Assembly (NCBI GenBank): GCA_009792885.1
Contig: WMCF01000023.1
Span: forward strand, 10,252,013 to 10,316,012
Length of the DNA stretch: 64,000 nt
Reading direction: 5' to 3'
Source of the DNA: Eremophila alpestris peregrina
Taxonomy: Eukaryota > Chordata > Aves > Passeriformes > Alaudidae
Every line of letters begins with the position of its first letter. Positions within the stretch are counted from its first letter, which is position 1. Both the position numbers and the translations under genes were made by a program. The notes under the pieces are model-generated. The model was not told where the DNA came from, did not search any database, and saw only the letters and a list, made by a program, of their open reading frames with translations. Shown in pieces: positions 36,346 to 48,690 of this stretch.

Positions 36346-39300
36346 CTCTCACCTCGTAACAGCACTGTCACCTCGCTCTGCTCCTCTGCAGTGACTACAA
36401 CCTAAGCAGAAGATCCGATGGGTTATTGATGCCCTGCTCTTGATCAGTCCCCCACAAACATCGACTACAACACTGAAGCCTACAAGCTCAATTATATTTC
36501 CTCTAGGTAATGCACTAACAACCTCCACATCTGAACCAGTGACATTCCCTTGGCACAAACACCACAAGGTCCTCACACACTATGCACTGCAAGTTGTGGT
36601 TGCATTTCTGTAAGTGATGTTTCGTTTGTAACTTCAAATTACAAGTTACATGAAACATGCAGACATACCTTCTCCCTCTAACTCCCATTTCTTCCCTCTG
36701 AAGTGACCATTACTTGGACAGCTTCATCTAAGGAAACACTTTCAAGCTGCATTTCTACCAAGTTATAGATTGAAGTAGTATTTCTCATAACTTCATTTAT
36801 GTGAGCTTTGACAAGAACATTTAATTCTGAAATTTTTATAGCTTAAGTGAGGATCATCATTACTGGCATGCCTTGAAACATTTCCTCCTTGCCTTCCAAG
36901 TCCAGCCTGGAAACAACTTCATCATTCTTCTCACAAACTTACATCACACCAACCTCCTCACCTACAAATGATGATGCTGTATTAGGTGACTGATTTTATT
37001 GACCACCGTTGATAAAGACTGAACCCTGGTTCTGGTAATTAATTACACATCCACATCCTCTGCTTAAAATAGAACGATATGTTTACACAGTTACACATCC
37101 ATAAAGCAAACCACTTACATAAATGTAATACTCTCTCATTTTAAGCTTGTTGTATTATCCTAAAAACAAATAAACACCAAATAATTTCTGTACTGAGTGC
37201 AGACACTAAAAGGCAGAACTTCTAAAACAAACAAAAAAAAACCACTTGAAGATCTTTACTTGAATGTCTTTAAGGCTGATGTTATATTTTATGAGTTTCA
37301 GCCATTTAAGTGTTGGACTTACACTGGCCTACCCACCAGTGCTACTTCACTGCAATTTTTGAAACTCCCATAAGGCCAGCTTAAGATTGTTCAAGAGTTT
37401 AGAAGACAAACAACATGCAATCCTACTCTAATAAAATTCAAATCTAGCATTCATTTTTCTAAATAACCCCATACCGTCTGGTTTTGGTCCCACATCAAAG
37501 CCTAAGACAACAAAAAAAAAAGCTCTCCAAAACATCACCTCAGCATTTTTATGTCTTAAACAACATTTTAATCCAAGTGTCTCCAGTTGGCAGCAAATAC
37601 AACAGCAACACTGAGTAAGAAATATCACCAGTTTCAATTTAGTTTGAAAAGTAAGAAACAAAGGAACTCATAACCAGAAAGCATTTTTTTTACTTGACAT
37701 TTTGAAATGTAGCATTTTCCATTTAAGACACTCAATTTTCTTTGTTAGTACACAGAGAGCTACTCAAATTGGATAAAAAGAACTAAATCATCAATTTCAA
37801 TACAATGATTATATGTCCTGATGAACCTTTATGTTTGAGTTCTCAAGGATGACAGCAATAACCCACAGGTAAGAGGAACTTCAAATATATAAATCAGGAT
37901 TACTATTGCACTATAATTAAAATAAACCTATTTTATTAAATCAATAAAAATTTTAAATATTCCCTGAGATGTCCTTTGTATTTTTCATAAACAAGCAACT
38001 CTAAGAGACATAAAAGAACGTAAAAGAATATTGAAACACAACACACCATTTAAGAAGATGAGACTCTAAATAACCTATTACTTGTGTGGTTTGTGGTCCC
38101 CTCCTCAAAAGGTCATTTAACTTCAAGTACTTGTTCTTTCTGTGTTCTCTCCCTCTGCCTTTTTCTTCTATGTAGCTTTCTTTCACTGTCCTGTTATTCG
38201 TACCAGTTTTGCTCCAACTTGCTTTCACAAAAGACAACAACAAAAACCAAACAAAACTTGGTGGGAATTGTAATCCCTTTCTCCCCCTCCCACAAATGTG
38301 CTAAGTGAGGCCAATTTAAGCAACTTCTCTACCTCCCAGATGCATAAAGTTTTTTACATGCCCACTCTCACGTTGGGGGAATGAAGCACGCAACTGCCTT
38401 CCAAGCCAACAAAGCCATATAAAAAAATACTTTTGCCTGTCTGATTTCATTTCCCCTGCCCCATTTCTGCTTCCCCTTTGGATTCTTCATAAATCATCCA
38501 TCACCACTACTCCTGAACACAGCTTATATTCAAAGCAAGTATTGCACAACATCTTGTACAAACATCAGACATTTTTTCTTAGATTTTCAGTTCCCTATGG
38601 GAAGAGATCTGCAAACACGCAATTTTATTATTTAAAACCTCTGCATCTCTCCTCTACTCCGAATCAGTTTAACTGTGCTATGCTCTAGTATCAGGCTTGT
38701 AATAAGTAATACAATGAGTAGAAAGACCACCAGAATCTCCTTTTCTTCCAAACGCTTTTCTTTTGACTGCATCTTGCTACCACATCCTTCCCCCAACAAC
38801 AGCATAGCTGAAGTGGGAGGTTAGTTGTGCTAACGAAGGTGCAGGAATACCTTTTTTGTTGTGTTGATGCAGAATAATAAACTAGATCGAGCCAAGAACA
38901 GCGAGGCAGTCACAAACTTCCATGCATCACTAGAAATATCGGCAAAGCTCCCGGAGGATCAGCTCTGTAAACACCCAACTTCTCTGGAACCACAGCAACG
39001 CACCAACCCGGGGCGAGCGAACCCACTCCAAAGCCAGCGAGGGGATGAACAAAAAGGAAATGTAAACCTGCTGGGTCTCTGCAGCCACCGCCAAGGTGCC
39101 CCCTACGCCGGGCACCTCCCGAGCTTCCCGCTCCGTGCCGGTGACAGCTCCCCGCCACCCCGGAGACTTCACCCCCGGGTCCAAAAAGCACCTCTGGCAC
39201 CTGCGGAGCGCGGGCAGCAGCTCCGGACTGCTCCGCGCCCCGGAGCGGCGCCGCTCCAGCGCTCCAGACGCGCAGTTCCCGGCTGGAAGCGCTTCCCGCA

Positions 39301-39617
39301 GGCAGCGCCGCCGCCGCCCGGCTCGGGGAGCCCGCACGGCTCCGGGAGCGGGACGGGCCGTGCGGACAGCGCTGCCCCGAAGCCGGGCCCGCCGCCCGCA
39401 GGTGCCGTCCGGCAGCGCGGGCAGCCGCGGGGCCGCGCCGAGGCCGCACAGGCGGCGGGCAGCGCCCGGAGGCCGAGGGTCGCGGCGACCCCCGGGAGGG
39501 GCGGGCGAAGCGGGGCGCGGCGGGGAGCGGAGAGAGCGCTCCCCGGCAGGGCAGGGCGGGGCTGAGCCGCCGCGGGGCCCGCAGCTCGCCGCGACCCCCA
39601 GGGCTCCCCGCGCCTAC

Positions 39618-39700
39618 CTCGGCCATTTCCCCTCGTCCCTGCTGCTCCCGGCGGGAGCGCTCCAGGCTGCGGGCAGCTCCCCCCCGCTCCGCCGCGCTGC
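39618..39700 (-). other. PIK3C2A: Candidate non-coding exon 1 of PIK3C2A
   Basis: The minus strand carries the donor GCCGAG|GTAGGC with its last exonic base at 39,618, downstream of the ETS-type motif. A second good donor, CTCAG|GTGAGG (last exonic base 39,780), could serve a longer upstream exon. The transcription start is not visible, so the 5' limit is a guess. Confidence 0.4.
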
Positions 39701-39703
39701 GCT

Positions 39704-39713
39704 CACTTCCGCC
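39704..39713 (-). promoter_or_regulatory. ETS/GABPA-type motif
   Basis: Minus-strand GGCGGAAGTG within the CpG island. The GGAAGTG core is typical of housekeeping promoters bound by GABPA and often lies within tens of bases of the start site. Confidence 0.5.
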
Positions 39714-40199
39714 CGGCCGCGCGGGGCGGAGCGGAGCGGGGCGGGCGCTGCGCCGGGCCCGGCCCCGGGGCCGCCTCACCTGAGCCCGCGCCGCCGCCGC
39801 GCCCCCGGCCCGCGCTGGGAGCGTCCCGCCGGCGGCGGCTGTGGGGGGGCCGCGGGGCCGGGCGGCGCTGGGGTGACTCTCCGTCATTTCCTCCCCTTAT
39901 CGGCCCATCTTCCCAAGAATGCTCGGCATGACTGGGAACTTGCCCAACGCACCAGAAACGTCCGTCGCGGGGGGGGGCTGGAGCCGCGCCGCGGACACAA
40001 TGGACTTCCTCAACGCCGGCAGCGGGGGAAGGGCCGGGACGCGGCGGGGACGGGGCCGAGCGGTGACGCTGCCGGGGAGCCCCCGGCACATGGGGCTGGG
40101 CTGCGGGGACGAACGCCACCATCGCTTGCCGCCGGACGACCCCGGTGGTTTGGAACAACAGGTCCCACTACACAGAATTTTGCTTAACTAACTTCAGAA

Positions 40200-41460
40200 A
40201 CTACTTGGCCCGCAAGGGCAGATCCCTGTTGTCAACTCCAACCTTCCTGACATACCAACACGTTTCAGAAAGACCAAATATTTTGGTTTGACCTCCACAA
40301 TAGCTTCAAAAGAACGAAATGCTTTGAGTATGCCCAAAAGTATTGCATGTGGGTTTTCATACAAAGTTTAGACAATGGGCCTTTCATAAGTTCAAATTAA
40401 AGAGTTCTCATGGACATGTAAATGTAGCAGTATTATTTTTAATGTAGATATAAAAGAATTCCAGAGAGAATAACTTTATATTACATCCACCCAGGGATTA
40501 CTTAAAATAAGCTAAGAATTCAGTTTATGCCTATTAGTACTTTATTCTGCACTTTTAGCACACTAAAATTCCAAAAAATACAAAACACTCAATGAAGCAT
40601 ACAAGACACGTGAAAAGAAGACACATCAGTTTAGAAGCTACAGTATAAATGAATTATCAAAAATCAGTCAGGAATACATTGCTGGCAGTCACATTTTTAC
40701 TGTGGATATACATAACCATCATTTCAGCATCCAAGCATTTTCTATTGGATAGATCTTGACTTGACACCATTAAGGTCAATGAAAGCCCTTGCAGGTGACT
40801 TCAACATGAGCAAAATGGGGACTTGGAAGACTGACACAAAATAAGTTCCTGGAGAATCATCACAGACATGACTTTAATTACATAGATTAAAAAAAATTGC
40901 CAGAGTTCTTACTACCCTTGTGATCTAAGCCATCAGGAATTTTTCAGGCTGACAGTTATTAGGAGTAGAAATTAATCCTTTCTCATGCCATTCCAGTTTT
41001 GACAATCAGTAAGCAAATTCTGCTCCAGTTTTGAACACAGAGTAGAGCATCAGTAGAAGAAACCTACTCAAAAAAGGAAAGCTCAAGGTTCCTTTCCAGA
41101 CAGTCTGTCCAAATACACCTTCCTTTCAGACTGCATTTTAGACTTTTTGTCTTGGCAGTTGTGTCTCCTGGCCACCTCCTCTGCTGGGCTCCTGGGATCC
41201 TGGCCAGATCCAAGCACACAGCATTGTACTTGCAGCAATTAGTGACCCATGTAAATGATGCTTTCTGACAGGGATCCTCTGCAAACCAATCTCATGGTGT
41301 TTGTGCTGCTTTCCCCTTCAATACAGGTCACATTAAACTGCTCCCAGTTGCACCTACGACTCACTGGCCATAGCGTTTAGTCCTGGGATAACCATTTGTT
41401 GATGTTTCATCCTTAGCTAAGTAAAGCACCATTAACCAGTTGCCACACCCAACAGTTTCA
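40200..41460. other. Intergenic sequence
   Basis: AT-rich DNA just outside the PIK3C2A island. No gene, RNA or clear transposon recognised. Confidence 0.6.
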
Positions 41461-41464
41461 ACAA

Positions 41465-41535
41465 GATCATGTTGGAATGAGATATCTTTAAGGTCGCTTC
41501 CAACCCAAGCCATTCTCTGATTCCATGATCATGGC
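41465..41535 (+). mobile_element. CR1 LINE 3' end fragment
   Basis: TTTAAGGTCGCTTCCAACCC followed by AAGCCATTCTCTGATTCCAT is the plus-oriented 3' terminus of a bird CR1 element, diverged. Only the last 70 or so bases are retained. Confidence 0.75.
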
Positions 41536-41904
41536 CCTTTGACCAGCCTCCATCATGTTATTACATAATATGTGACAGTAGGCCAAGTATGAATCTTACT
41601 AGTTGAGACAAGGAAAACGATTTGGTTCATTCTTTGGATTAGTGAAGAATTTTAGACTATTATCAAGCCTGCCTATCAGTGTCACTGTAACTGTAAGAAC
41701 TGTCTGTGCTTTTCCTTGGAAATTATTTCCTTCTTGTCAAAAAATTTTCTTGCTATTCCACATTTTAAAAAAATAATTTAAGCCCATCCTTTTTATCTCC
41801 TTTTTGAAAAGTATTCTGAAGGTACTTCATGTTAAATACGTGCTGATTTCATATTATCACACTGATTACAAACTAAGTGTGCTGTTCCTTCCTTTGCTTT
41901 CTCA

Positions 41905-42450
41905 GTCACAGAATCATTAAGGTTGGAAAATACTTCCAAGATCACTGAGCCCAACCTTTGACCAAACACCATGCTGTCAATCAGACCATGGTAATCAGTG
42001 CTGTGCCCAGTCATTTCTTTAACACCTCCAGGGATGGTGATTCCACCACCTCCCTGAGCACTCTGTTCCAGTGCTTGCCAACACTTTCAGTGAAGAAATT
42101 ATTCCTGATGTCCTGCCTGAACCCCCCGTGGTGCTTCCTCTTGTCCTGTTGCTGAGGGAAGAGACCCACCCTGCCTTGGCTACAAGCTCCTTTCAGCTTT
42201 GCAGAGAGCTCCCCTGAGCCTCCTTTTCTCCAGGTTAAACAACTCCACTCCCTCAGCTGTTCCTCAGACCCCTCACCAACTTTGTTGCCCTTCTCTGGAC
42301 CAGCTGCAGCACCTCAATGTCTTTCCTGAATTGAGGTGCTCAGGACTGGACACAGGATTCAAGGTGCCGTCTCCTCAGTGACCACTCCAGGGGGACACTC
42401 ACTGCCCTAGTCCTGCTGGCCACACTATTTGTGATACAGGCCAGCACTTA
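41905..42450 (-). mobile_element. CR1 LINE 3' fragment (about 545 bp)
   Basis: It starts CACAGAATCATTAAGGTTGG and continues through the typical reverse-oriented CR1 3' region. This includes CCACCTCCCTGAGCACTCTG, the 'agagacc...ccctgcc' block, CTTTTCTCCAGGTTAAACAA and CTTCTCTGGACCAGCTGCAG. The element is inserted in minus orientation and 5'-truncated near 42,450. Its open frames are fragmentary. Confidence 0.92.
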
Positions 42451-45400
42451 GCTCTGAAAAGCTCCAACACAAAGTACCTTTGCCCCTGCTTTCATTGTTT
42501 CTCAGCTACATCCACATTACCCAAATCCCAATTATCAGGTGTGCTCTGGAAATGGTACCAGCCACTTTTAGAAATAACATTTCTATGTCAGATGCCATGT
42601 AGCCTCTCCACAGCTGGGCAGCCACAGCAGCTCTCCTTCCAGAAAGACAACTGGTTGGCCTTGGAAGCTCAGCTTCCAGGCAAAGTGACACTATTCCCTA
42701 GAGAGCTGAGGCAAGAAGGGAACAGTGGCATAGCCTGCAGACTTGCTTAGGAATGGATGATGACAAGTTACCCATTCCCACATGCAGAAGTGACACCAGC
42801 TTGAAAGTATTTCTCATACAGGAAGTTATTAATGTGCCCATGTAAAAGCAATGCACAAGGTGTGTGTCTCAGCAGCCTCACTGTCTTGTTCCTGTGTGTC
42901 TTGTCTCTGATACACTGATCAAATGCCACAGTTGCCCTGACAGTTTTCAGGAGATAAAACTATGACAAAAATGATACTTTCACTTGATAAATTTATGTCT
43001 TGTAAAAAACCTCACCATTTATTAAATAACATTTTAATGAAAATTTAGATTGCATACCAGAGAAAGAATAAGTGAGAAGATTTGATCAAATATTTGGAGA
43101 GAGTAAGTGCTGTGCTTGCTATGCTGATAGTCAAACATCCCAAAAGAACTGACAGCCAGCATATGCAAAGACCAAATCAGCTTGTGTAACTAACAATATT
43201 GACACTGGTATTAACTGGAAATATGACAAACTGTCACTGGTTTTTTAAACAATCTCTAGGATCCAAGGAAGCCTGAAGTATACCTAGATCAAAAGGACGC
43301 CTACTCACAACAAAGCTGAACAAATGTGTTGTGGTGACTGGGAAGTAAAAAACAAAACAAAACCAAAACACACAAAGCCCAGAAAACCAAACACCCACCA
43401 TCAAAACAAAAACAAAAAAGAATAACTAAAAACAATCACTTTAGAGCCTAAATTTCTTTCATTTTCTTCTCAGCATAAAATGTATTTATGTTCCCCCCCG
43501 ATTTAACAGGTGAATGCCTTGAGCTACTGGAATTGCTGCTGGCTTTTAACTAACTGGAAGGAATAAACTTGATGTCTATTGTTAGAGTATCCTTTTTGTA
43601 AATGACAAATTGTTAGTAAGAGCACAGGGATTATTAAAGGACAAATGTGCTTCCTGTGACACTTGGAAGACAGAGCATATCCTGCCAAGGACAAAAACCT
43701 TCACAGAATCCATGCCATGTGCCAGAACATGGTAAAAACCCACAGCCACTTTGTGCAATGTGGAAATTCCCGGGATTTCGTTCACTGGGGCGTGGACTGC
43801 ATCATAAAGTTTAGACTTGAAAGCAGACCAACTCAGACTATGCAGGAAACAAAAATCATCACATCTACAACTCCAGTGTGAGGCTGCTCTTAGCATGGCT
43901 GCTGGATTCAGTGATGTTTGAATTAAAGATAAAACAGCTTTTATTTTGTTATATTTATATTTATCTTGTTATATTTTCTTAAGGAAACCATGTTAAACAT
44001 ACTGAGAAACTAAGCCTAAACAGAGTAAAAACTAAAAAAAAAAAAATCTACCAATCCTCAACCAAGCTTAAAGGCAACAAGTTTTAAGAACTAATTTCGG
44101 AACAACTGGTAATTTGTATCAAAATTGCAGCCAGGGTTTAGTATCTATAAACTTTTTTTTCTCTGCAAACCAGCAGAGGGAGACAGGTTCTGTTTTACTC
44201 TGAAAGAAAACAGAAGATTGTATTACTTCAAAAACGTCACCTTCTGAAAATTCACAATCGTTTCCTAGTTTAGGCTTGCAATGCCTTTTCTTGGTAATTT
44301 TAAACTCCATTATTAATATTCACTTTTCTTTTTCTTTTTTAAGTGCTTATCCAAGCTTAAAAGGCTATTGCTTACATCTGAAGATGTTTAGTCAGCAGCA
44401 TGTTCCTATTAATACTTCACTATGGATTCCTCTCAGGGAGAAAGGGGATATCAGTGTTAACAATGACTGAAAGAAGAATAAGGCAGTGGTTTTGTTTTTG
44501 TGGTTTCACTGTCGTGCAACAGCTTGCATGTGTTTGCAGCATGTCTAAAGTCTGCATATGGCTCTCAAAATCTACACAATAATTTCAGCTGGCTTTACAT
44601 CTGAGTTACATATTTAAGGACTAAATATAGGAAGAAAGTTCTGTTCTAAAGTAAAAACCACAAAAACAACTCCTGGTGCTTTCAAGTGCAAGTAAAATGT
44701 TCTTTTGGGTTAATTTCTTAGGACCCAGGTCTTGCTTCAGGAAATGGGAATTTAGGCATTACAAGCCAAAATATTACTACAGATCTTGGCACAGAAACTT
44801 AGGTATGTCTCATGTGGTTTAGGCAACATTCTCTACAAAATTACATCAAAGCACATACACTTGAAATTAATAAAATATTTTTCATATTTACCCATAGTTT
44901 TGCAGATAAGTTATGTCCAGAAGAGCTACTAGAACACGGACCTGAACAGAAATAATTTTACACATCACTACTTGTTTTATACTAAATAGTTTGTGATAGT
45001 CTATTTTTTTCATAAACTCCCTTTTGCAGATGGTTTATTTACTCAGAAAAGAAATTATAAGAAATGCTTTTTGCATAGAATGTGTTCTAAGCAATAAGCA
45101 CAACTGCTATAATTTTAAATAAATCTTAAATAAAATGAAGTTTCTGAATATTCCTAAAATAGAATGGAAGCAGAAGAGTTGAAAATGCATGCATAAAGTG
45201 TGTGCAGTGCACTCAGGAGGTACTATGGGATACTTTTTAGTCTATAGTGTGCTGTGCTAGGGGCTGTAAGAATGGTGCCAGAAAAACCTGTGTGAGAAAC
45301 TGTGGGCAACAGGATGCGTGCCTGGAAATAGCAATCATTCCTGGGGCAAAGGTAATTGAGGTAATTGGGAAGCCTGCTAGTATTTAAAATCCCAGTCACA

Positions 45401-46925
45401 ACCAGTCATGCTTAATCAGACATCCAAAGGCAGAGGATGATAAAGCTGCATATTGAGTACTTACTTGGATTATCCCATATCAAGAAGTTCAGACAAACCA
45501 AGCAGCACTACCAGTAGGAGTTCTACACAGGAGAGAGACTTCCTCAGGCTAAGAAAGGGGTTATAAGGTCTTCTCCCATATTCCTGTAGCTCCATGAAAG
45601 ATCCAAGCCCTTCCCAACAAAATCTGGTTTTTCCTTCCTGGTACAAGCTAATTGCATGAAGCTTCTTGTAGCTACCCTGTGTTCCTCAGTAACAAAACTT
45701 CACAGTTCTTTAAGCATTGCAATACCATGGAAATATTCTACTATTAAAAAAAGTATTGAACAATTCTTTATGTCATACTTTTACTTGTAGTCACACAGTG
45801 TATATTGGTAAAAAGAAATTATTTTATCAAGGACATTCACTGAAGTGTTTTCACATCCCTGTCCAAATCTAAATCTGTTGTGGCTCTGGCTCTTAATCCT
45901 TGTATTCCTTTGTAGTTTTCATAGGGGAAGTTAAGTACATGATGTGTTCCCTGGAGAACATTTGTAAAACCAGTTTTCAGGTTAGGGCTCAATGATCCAA
46001 ATTCTGGAAGCAGCAGAATTATTTTTAAATGCCTCAAATCCATGCCAATATTCTTTGGTTGGTAAATAGGCATCTTCTACTTAGGGATGACAGTTATGTA
46101 ACAGTAGAGCACTGGTACATTATTCAAAGGGATTTATTGCTTTCCTTTGCTGCTTGCATTCATGAGTTGAAAGACACCCATGCTTGAGGGACTCAGCTGG
46201 AGAGAGCTTTAATGAAAATTATCTCTGAGTTTGGTGGAGAACTTTTCAGATGGGATTGCTGTGGTCAGCCCCCAGAAAAAAGAACTCAGCAACACTAGAG
46301 GCCAACAACATTAATACATGTCACAACTGACTGAACAACTTACCACAGAGTTGGTGTGCGTGGGAGGGAAAAAAGGCAGTGTGTGTTCATGTGTGCACAG
46401 CTCATTGAGAAACTTCAATGGGAGGGGACAGCTGGTGGACTTAGCACACAGTTCTGGCCTTGTTCCAAACCCCATTTTTGTGGATACACCATCCAATAGA
46501 ACAGTTCCACCAAAGTAGCAGGAACTCCATCTGAATTGAGGTGGTACACCCAAATGTGGGTGTGCAGAGCACATTGGGAATGTCCCTTCTGATCTTCTAG
46601 GGTGCCAGAGAAATCACCTGTCAGATCACCTTCCTGGGCTCCACAGTCATCCTCCTGCAATGAAGCAGTGACACATCAGGCCATGGAGAAGTACAGCCTT
46701 TGTCCTAAGAACATAGGCAGTACTGAAATATTTGGAAATATTAATTTTAAAAAAATCTTTTCCAAACATAAATGCAGTGTTAAGCCTTAAGTAGTAATGG
46801 CCCTTTGCTTGAGATATCTACTGAAGAGTAGCTGAAGGATGTGGAAGAGGATATGGATGAAGGAATGACACCGCAGTATTGGATAATTCTGCCTATGATA
46901 CCATACCTTCAAAATAAAACCTTCA
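42451..46925. other. Intergenic sequence
   Basis: AT-rich non-coding DNA with an A/C-rich low-complexity patch at about 43,348-43,430. No exon-like conservation, RNA gene or transposon recognised. Confidence 0.6.
43348..43430. repeat. Low-complexity A/C-rich patch
   Basis: Irregular AACAAAACAAAACC-type units with very few G or T. It is shorter than, but similar in composition to, the tract at 16,250-16,515. Confidence 0.75.
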
Positions 46926-46927
46926 AA

Positions 46928-47178
46928 CTTCAGGCTGAAAGAGAGTAGGTTTAGATTAGGTATTAGGAAAAGATTCTTTACTGTGAGGGTGGTGAGGCAC
47001 TGGCACAGGTTGCCCAGAGAAGCTGAGGATGTCCCATCCCTTGAAATATTTAAGGCCAGGTGGGATAGAGCTCTGAGCAGCCTGGTTTAAGGGAAGGTGT
47101 CCCTGCCCGTGGCAGAGGGTTGGAATTAGATGATCTTTAAGGTCCCTTCCAACCCAAACCATTCTATGATTCTATGAT
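46928..47178 (+). mobile_element. CR1 LINE 3' end with canonical tail
   Basis: About 250 bp ending in CCATTCTATGATTCTATGAT, the diagnostic avian CR1 terminal repeat. Internal blocks include TGAGGCACTGGCACAGGTTG, CCCAGAGAAGCTG and GGAATTAGATGATCTTTAAG. It is in plus orientation, 5'-truncated and relatively little diverged. Confidence 0.95.
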
Positions 47179-48399
47179 ACCTAATTTGCCACAGTGAAGC
47201 AAGTATTTAAGAATATGTGTCTGTGTGGTGAAAGTATAGAGTGGTCTAACAACTCTTAGAAACCTCTAAATTGAATCAGTTTTAGCTGATCTAACTAAAT
47301 CCCAGGCCTTTCAGAAAAGAATTATTAAATTGTGTATATGTCACCTGCAAATGTTACTTCTTCTAGAATACTGCATAGTCTTTTGAGAGAGCAGAAATTC
47401 ATTATCCAAGTCAGGAATCACATCATCAAGCATAATCTTGGGTTTGTGTTTAAATCAGTGGAAGTTGTGCTCTTTTTTCACTGAAAGAACAGCATAAAAA
47501 AACCAAAACTATCTTTGCCTTATTCCACTAAAACCAGTGGATGGATCCACTTGCAGTGTTTTGGCATCCCCAAGGGTACCTGGCTGAATTCTTAAGCCAT
47601 GGAAGCTACATATTAAAATACCCCACTAATGAAAAGTTACATCCTCCAGCTATTTATTCATTCTGCTAGCAAGGGCATCCTGTCCTCCCTAGTCTTTCAT
47701 TACTAAAAACAAGTCCAACTCCTGGTCATTAGATTATGATTTAAAAGGCCCACCTCCCATGTAACATTAAAAACCTTTAAAAATTCACAGGGTTTAAGTC
47801 AGAAAAGCCAGAATTTTTCTAAAACCTGGTAGTCTTTGTGAGATTTAAAACCTGAACAAAGATTAACTACATTTTCCTGAAGCAGGAGAGAATACACTGA
47901 TCATCCCTGACCTCTCTCTTAGGTTGAGAGATACTTTGACAGCTTGTTCTAAGGACAGACAGAAGTATACTTTTTTCAACCCTGAAAAGATATGAAACAT
48001 TCCCAGCCTTTTAGAGAATTCCCTGGATATTTCTGAGGATGCACACAGCTTTCATTAAAGGGGGAAAGTACAGACTGGAAACAGATGGGGCTCTTTTTTT
48101 TTCTTTTTTTTTTTTTAATAAATTGATTGCTATCACAAATACTACAAAATCCTATTCTCAATTATACCACTTCTACATCATATTTTTTCTCACATCACAG
48201 TTTCATGAGCTCTGCAGACTCTGCACAGTTTTCCAAGAAAAAGGACAGATAACCTGACAGCTGTAGAGGGCTTATACTGAAAGCATTTATAAGAATCCTT
48301 CTGTAATCTGATTTTGGTGGAAATTAAGCTTTACTCATGTTCTATTTGCACTGATACTAACAGGGTTGATCTCAAGCATGACTAAAACATGGGAGGGAG
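47179..48399. other. Intergenic sequence
   Basis: AT-rich DNA with a T-rich stretch at 48,092-48,117. Nothing else recognised. Confidence 0.6.
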
Positions 48400-48592
48400 N
48401 NNNNNNNNNNNNNNNNNNNNNNNNNNNNNNNNNNNNNNNNNNNNNNNNNNNNNNNNNNNNNNNNNNNNNNNNNNNNNNNNNNNNNNNNNNNNNNNNNNNN
48501 NNNNNNNNNNNNNNNNNNNNNNNNNNNNNNNNNNNNNNNNNNNNNNNNNNNNNNNNNNNNNNNNNNNNNNNNNNNNNNNNNNNNNNNNNNNN
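48400..48592. other. Assembly gap (193 N)
   Basis: Run of N of non-round length, preceded by GGGAGGGAG and followed by the GGAA repeat. The gap most likely lies inside the microsatellite. Confidence 0.99.
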
Positions 48593-48690
48593 GGAAGGAA
48601 GGAAGGAAGGAAGGAAGGAAGGAAGGAAGGAAGGAAGGAAGGAAGGAAGGAAGGAAGGAAGGAAGGAAGGAAGGAAGGAAGGAAGGAAGG
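48593..48690 (+). repeat. (GGAA)n microsatellite
   Basis: About 24 uninterrupted GGAA units directly abutting the assembly gap, so the true array is probably longer. Open frames across it (repeated Gly-Arg-Lys-Glu or Phe-Leu-Pro-Ser) are repeat artefacts. Confidence 0.98.

Larger units (their letters stand above)
28333..39617 (-). other. PIK3C2A intron 1 (5' UTR intron)
   Basis: About 11.3 kb from the presumed non-coding exon in the CpG island to the first coding exon. It contains A-runs (near 30,541, 30,722 and 33,274), a degenerate CR1-like fragment near 35,200 and an ancient CR1/L3-like fragment near 36,090-36,345. No coding exon was recognised. The exact 5' limit depends on which donor in the island is used. 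Confidence 0.65.
39060..40150. promoter_or_regulatory. PIK3C2A: CpG island, presumed PIK3C2A promoter
   Basis: Abrupt rise to very high GC with dense CpG dinucleotides and GC boxes, amid AT-rich flanks. It lies upstream of the first coding exon of the minus-strand PIK3C2A gene. An ETS/GABPA-type motif (GGCGGAAGTG on the minus strand, 39,704-39,713) sits just upstream of a splice donor, which suggests a start site near 39,690. Several long open frames cross the island on both strands, but they are GC-driven and show no family resemblance. Confidence 0.85.

Noticed and set aside
38861..40191. Long open frames on both strands across the first CpG island (up to 363 codons)
   Set aside because: Overlapping frames in several phases on both strands, dominated by Arg, Pro, Ala and Gly, are what GC-rich CpG DNA produces. 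None resembles a known protein and the position fits a promoter with a non-coding exon.
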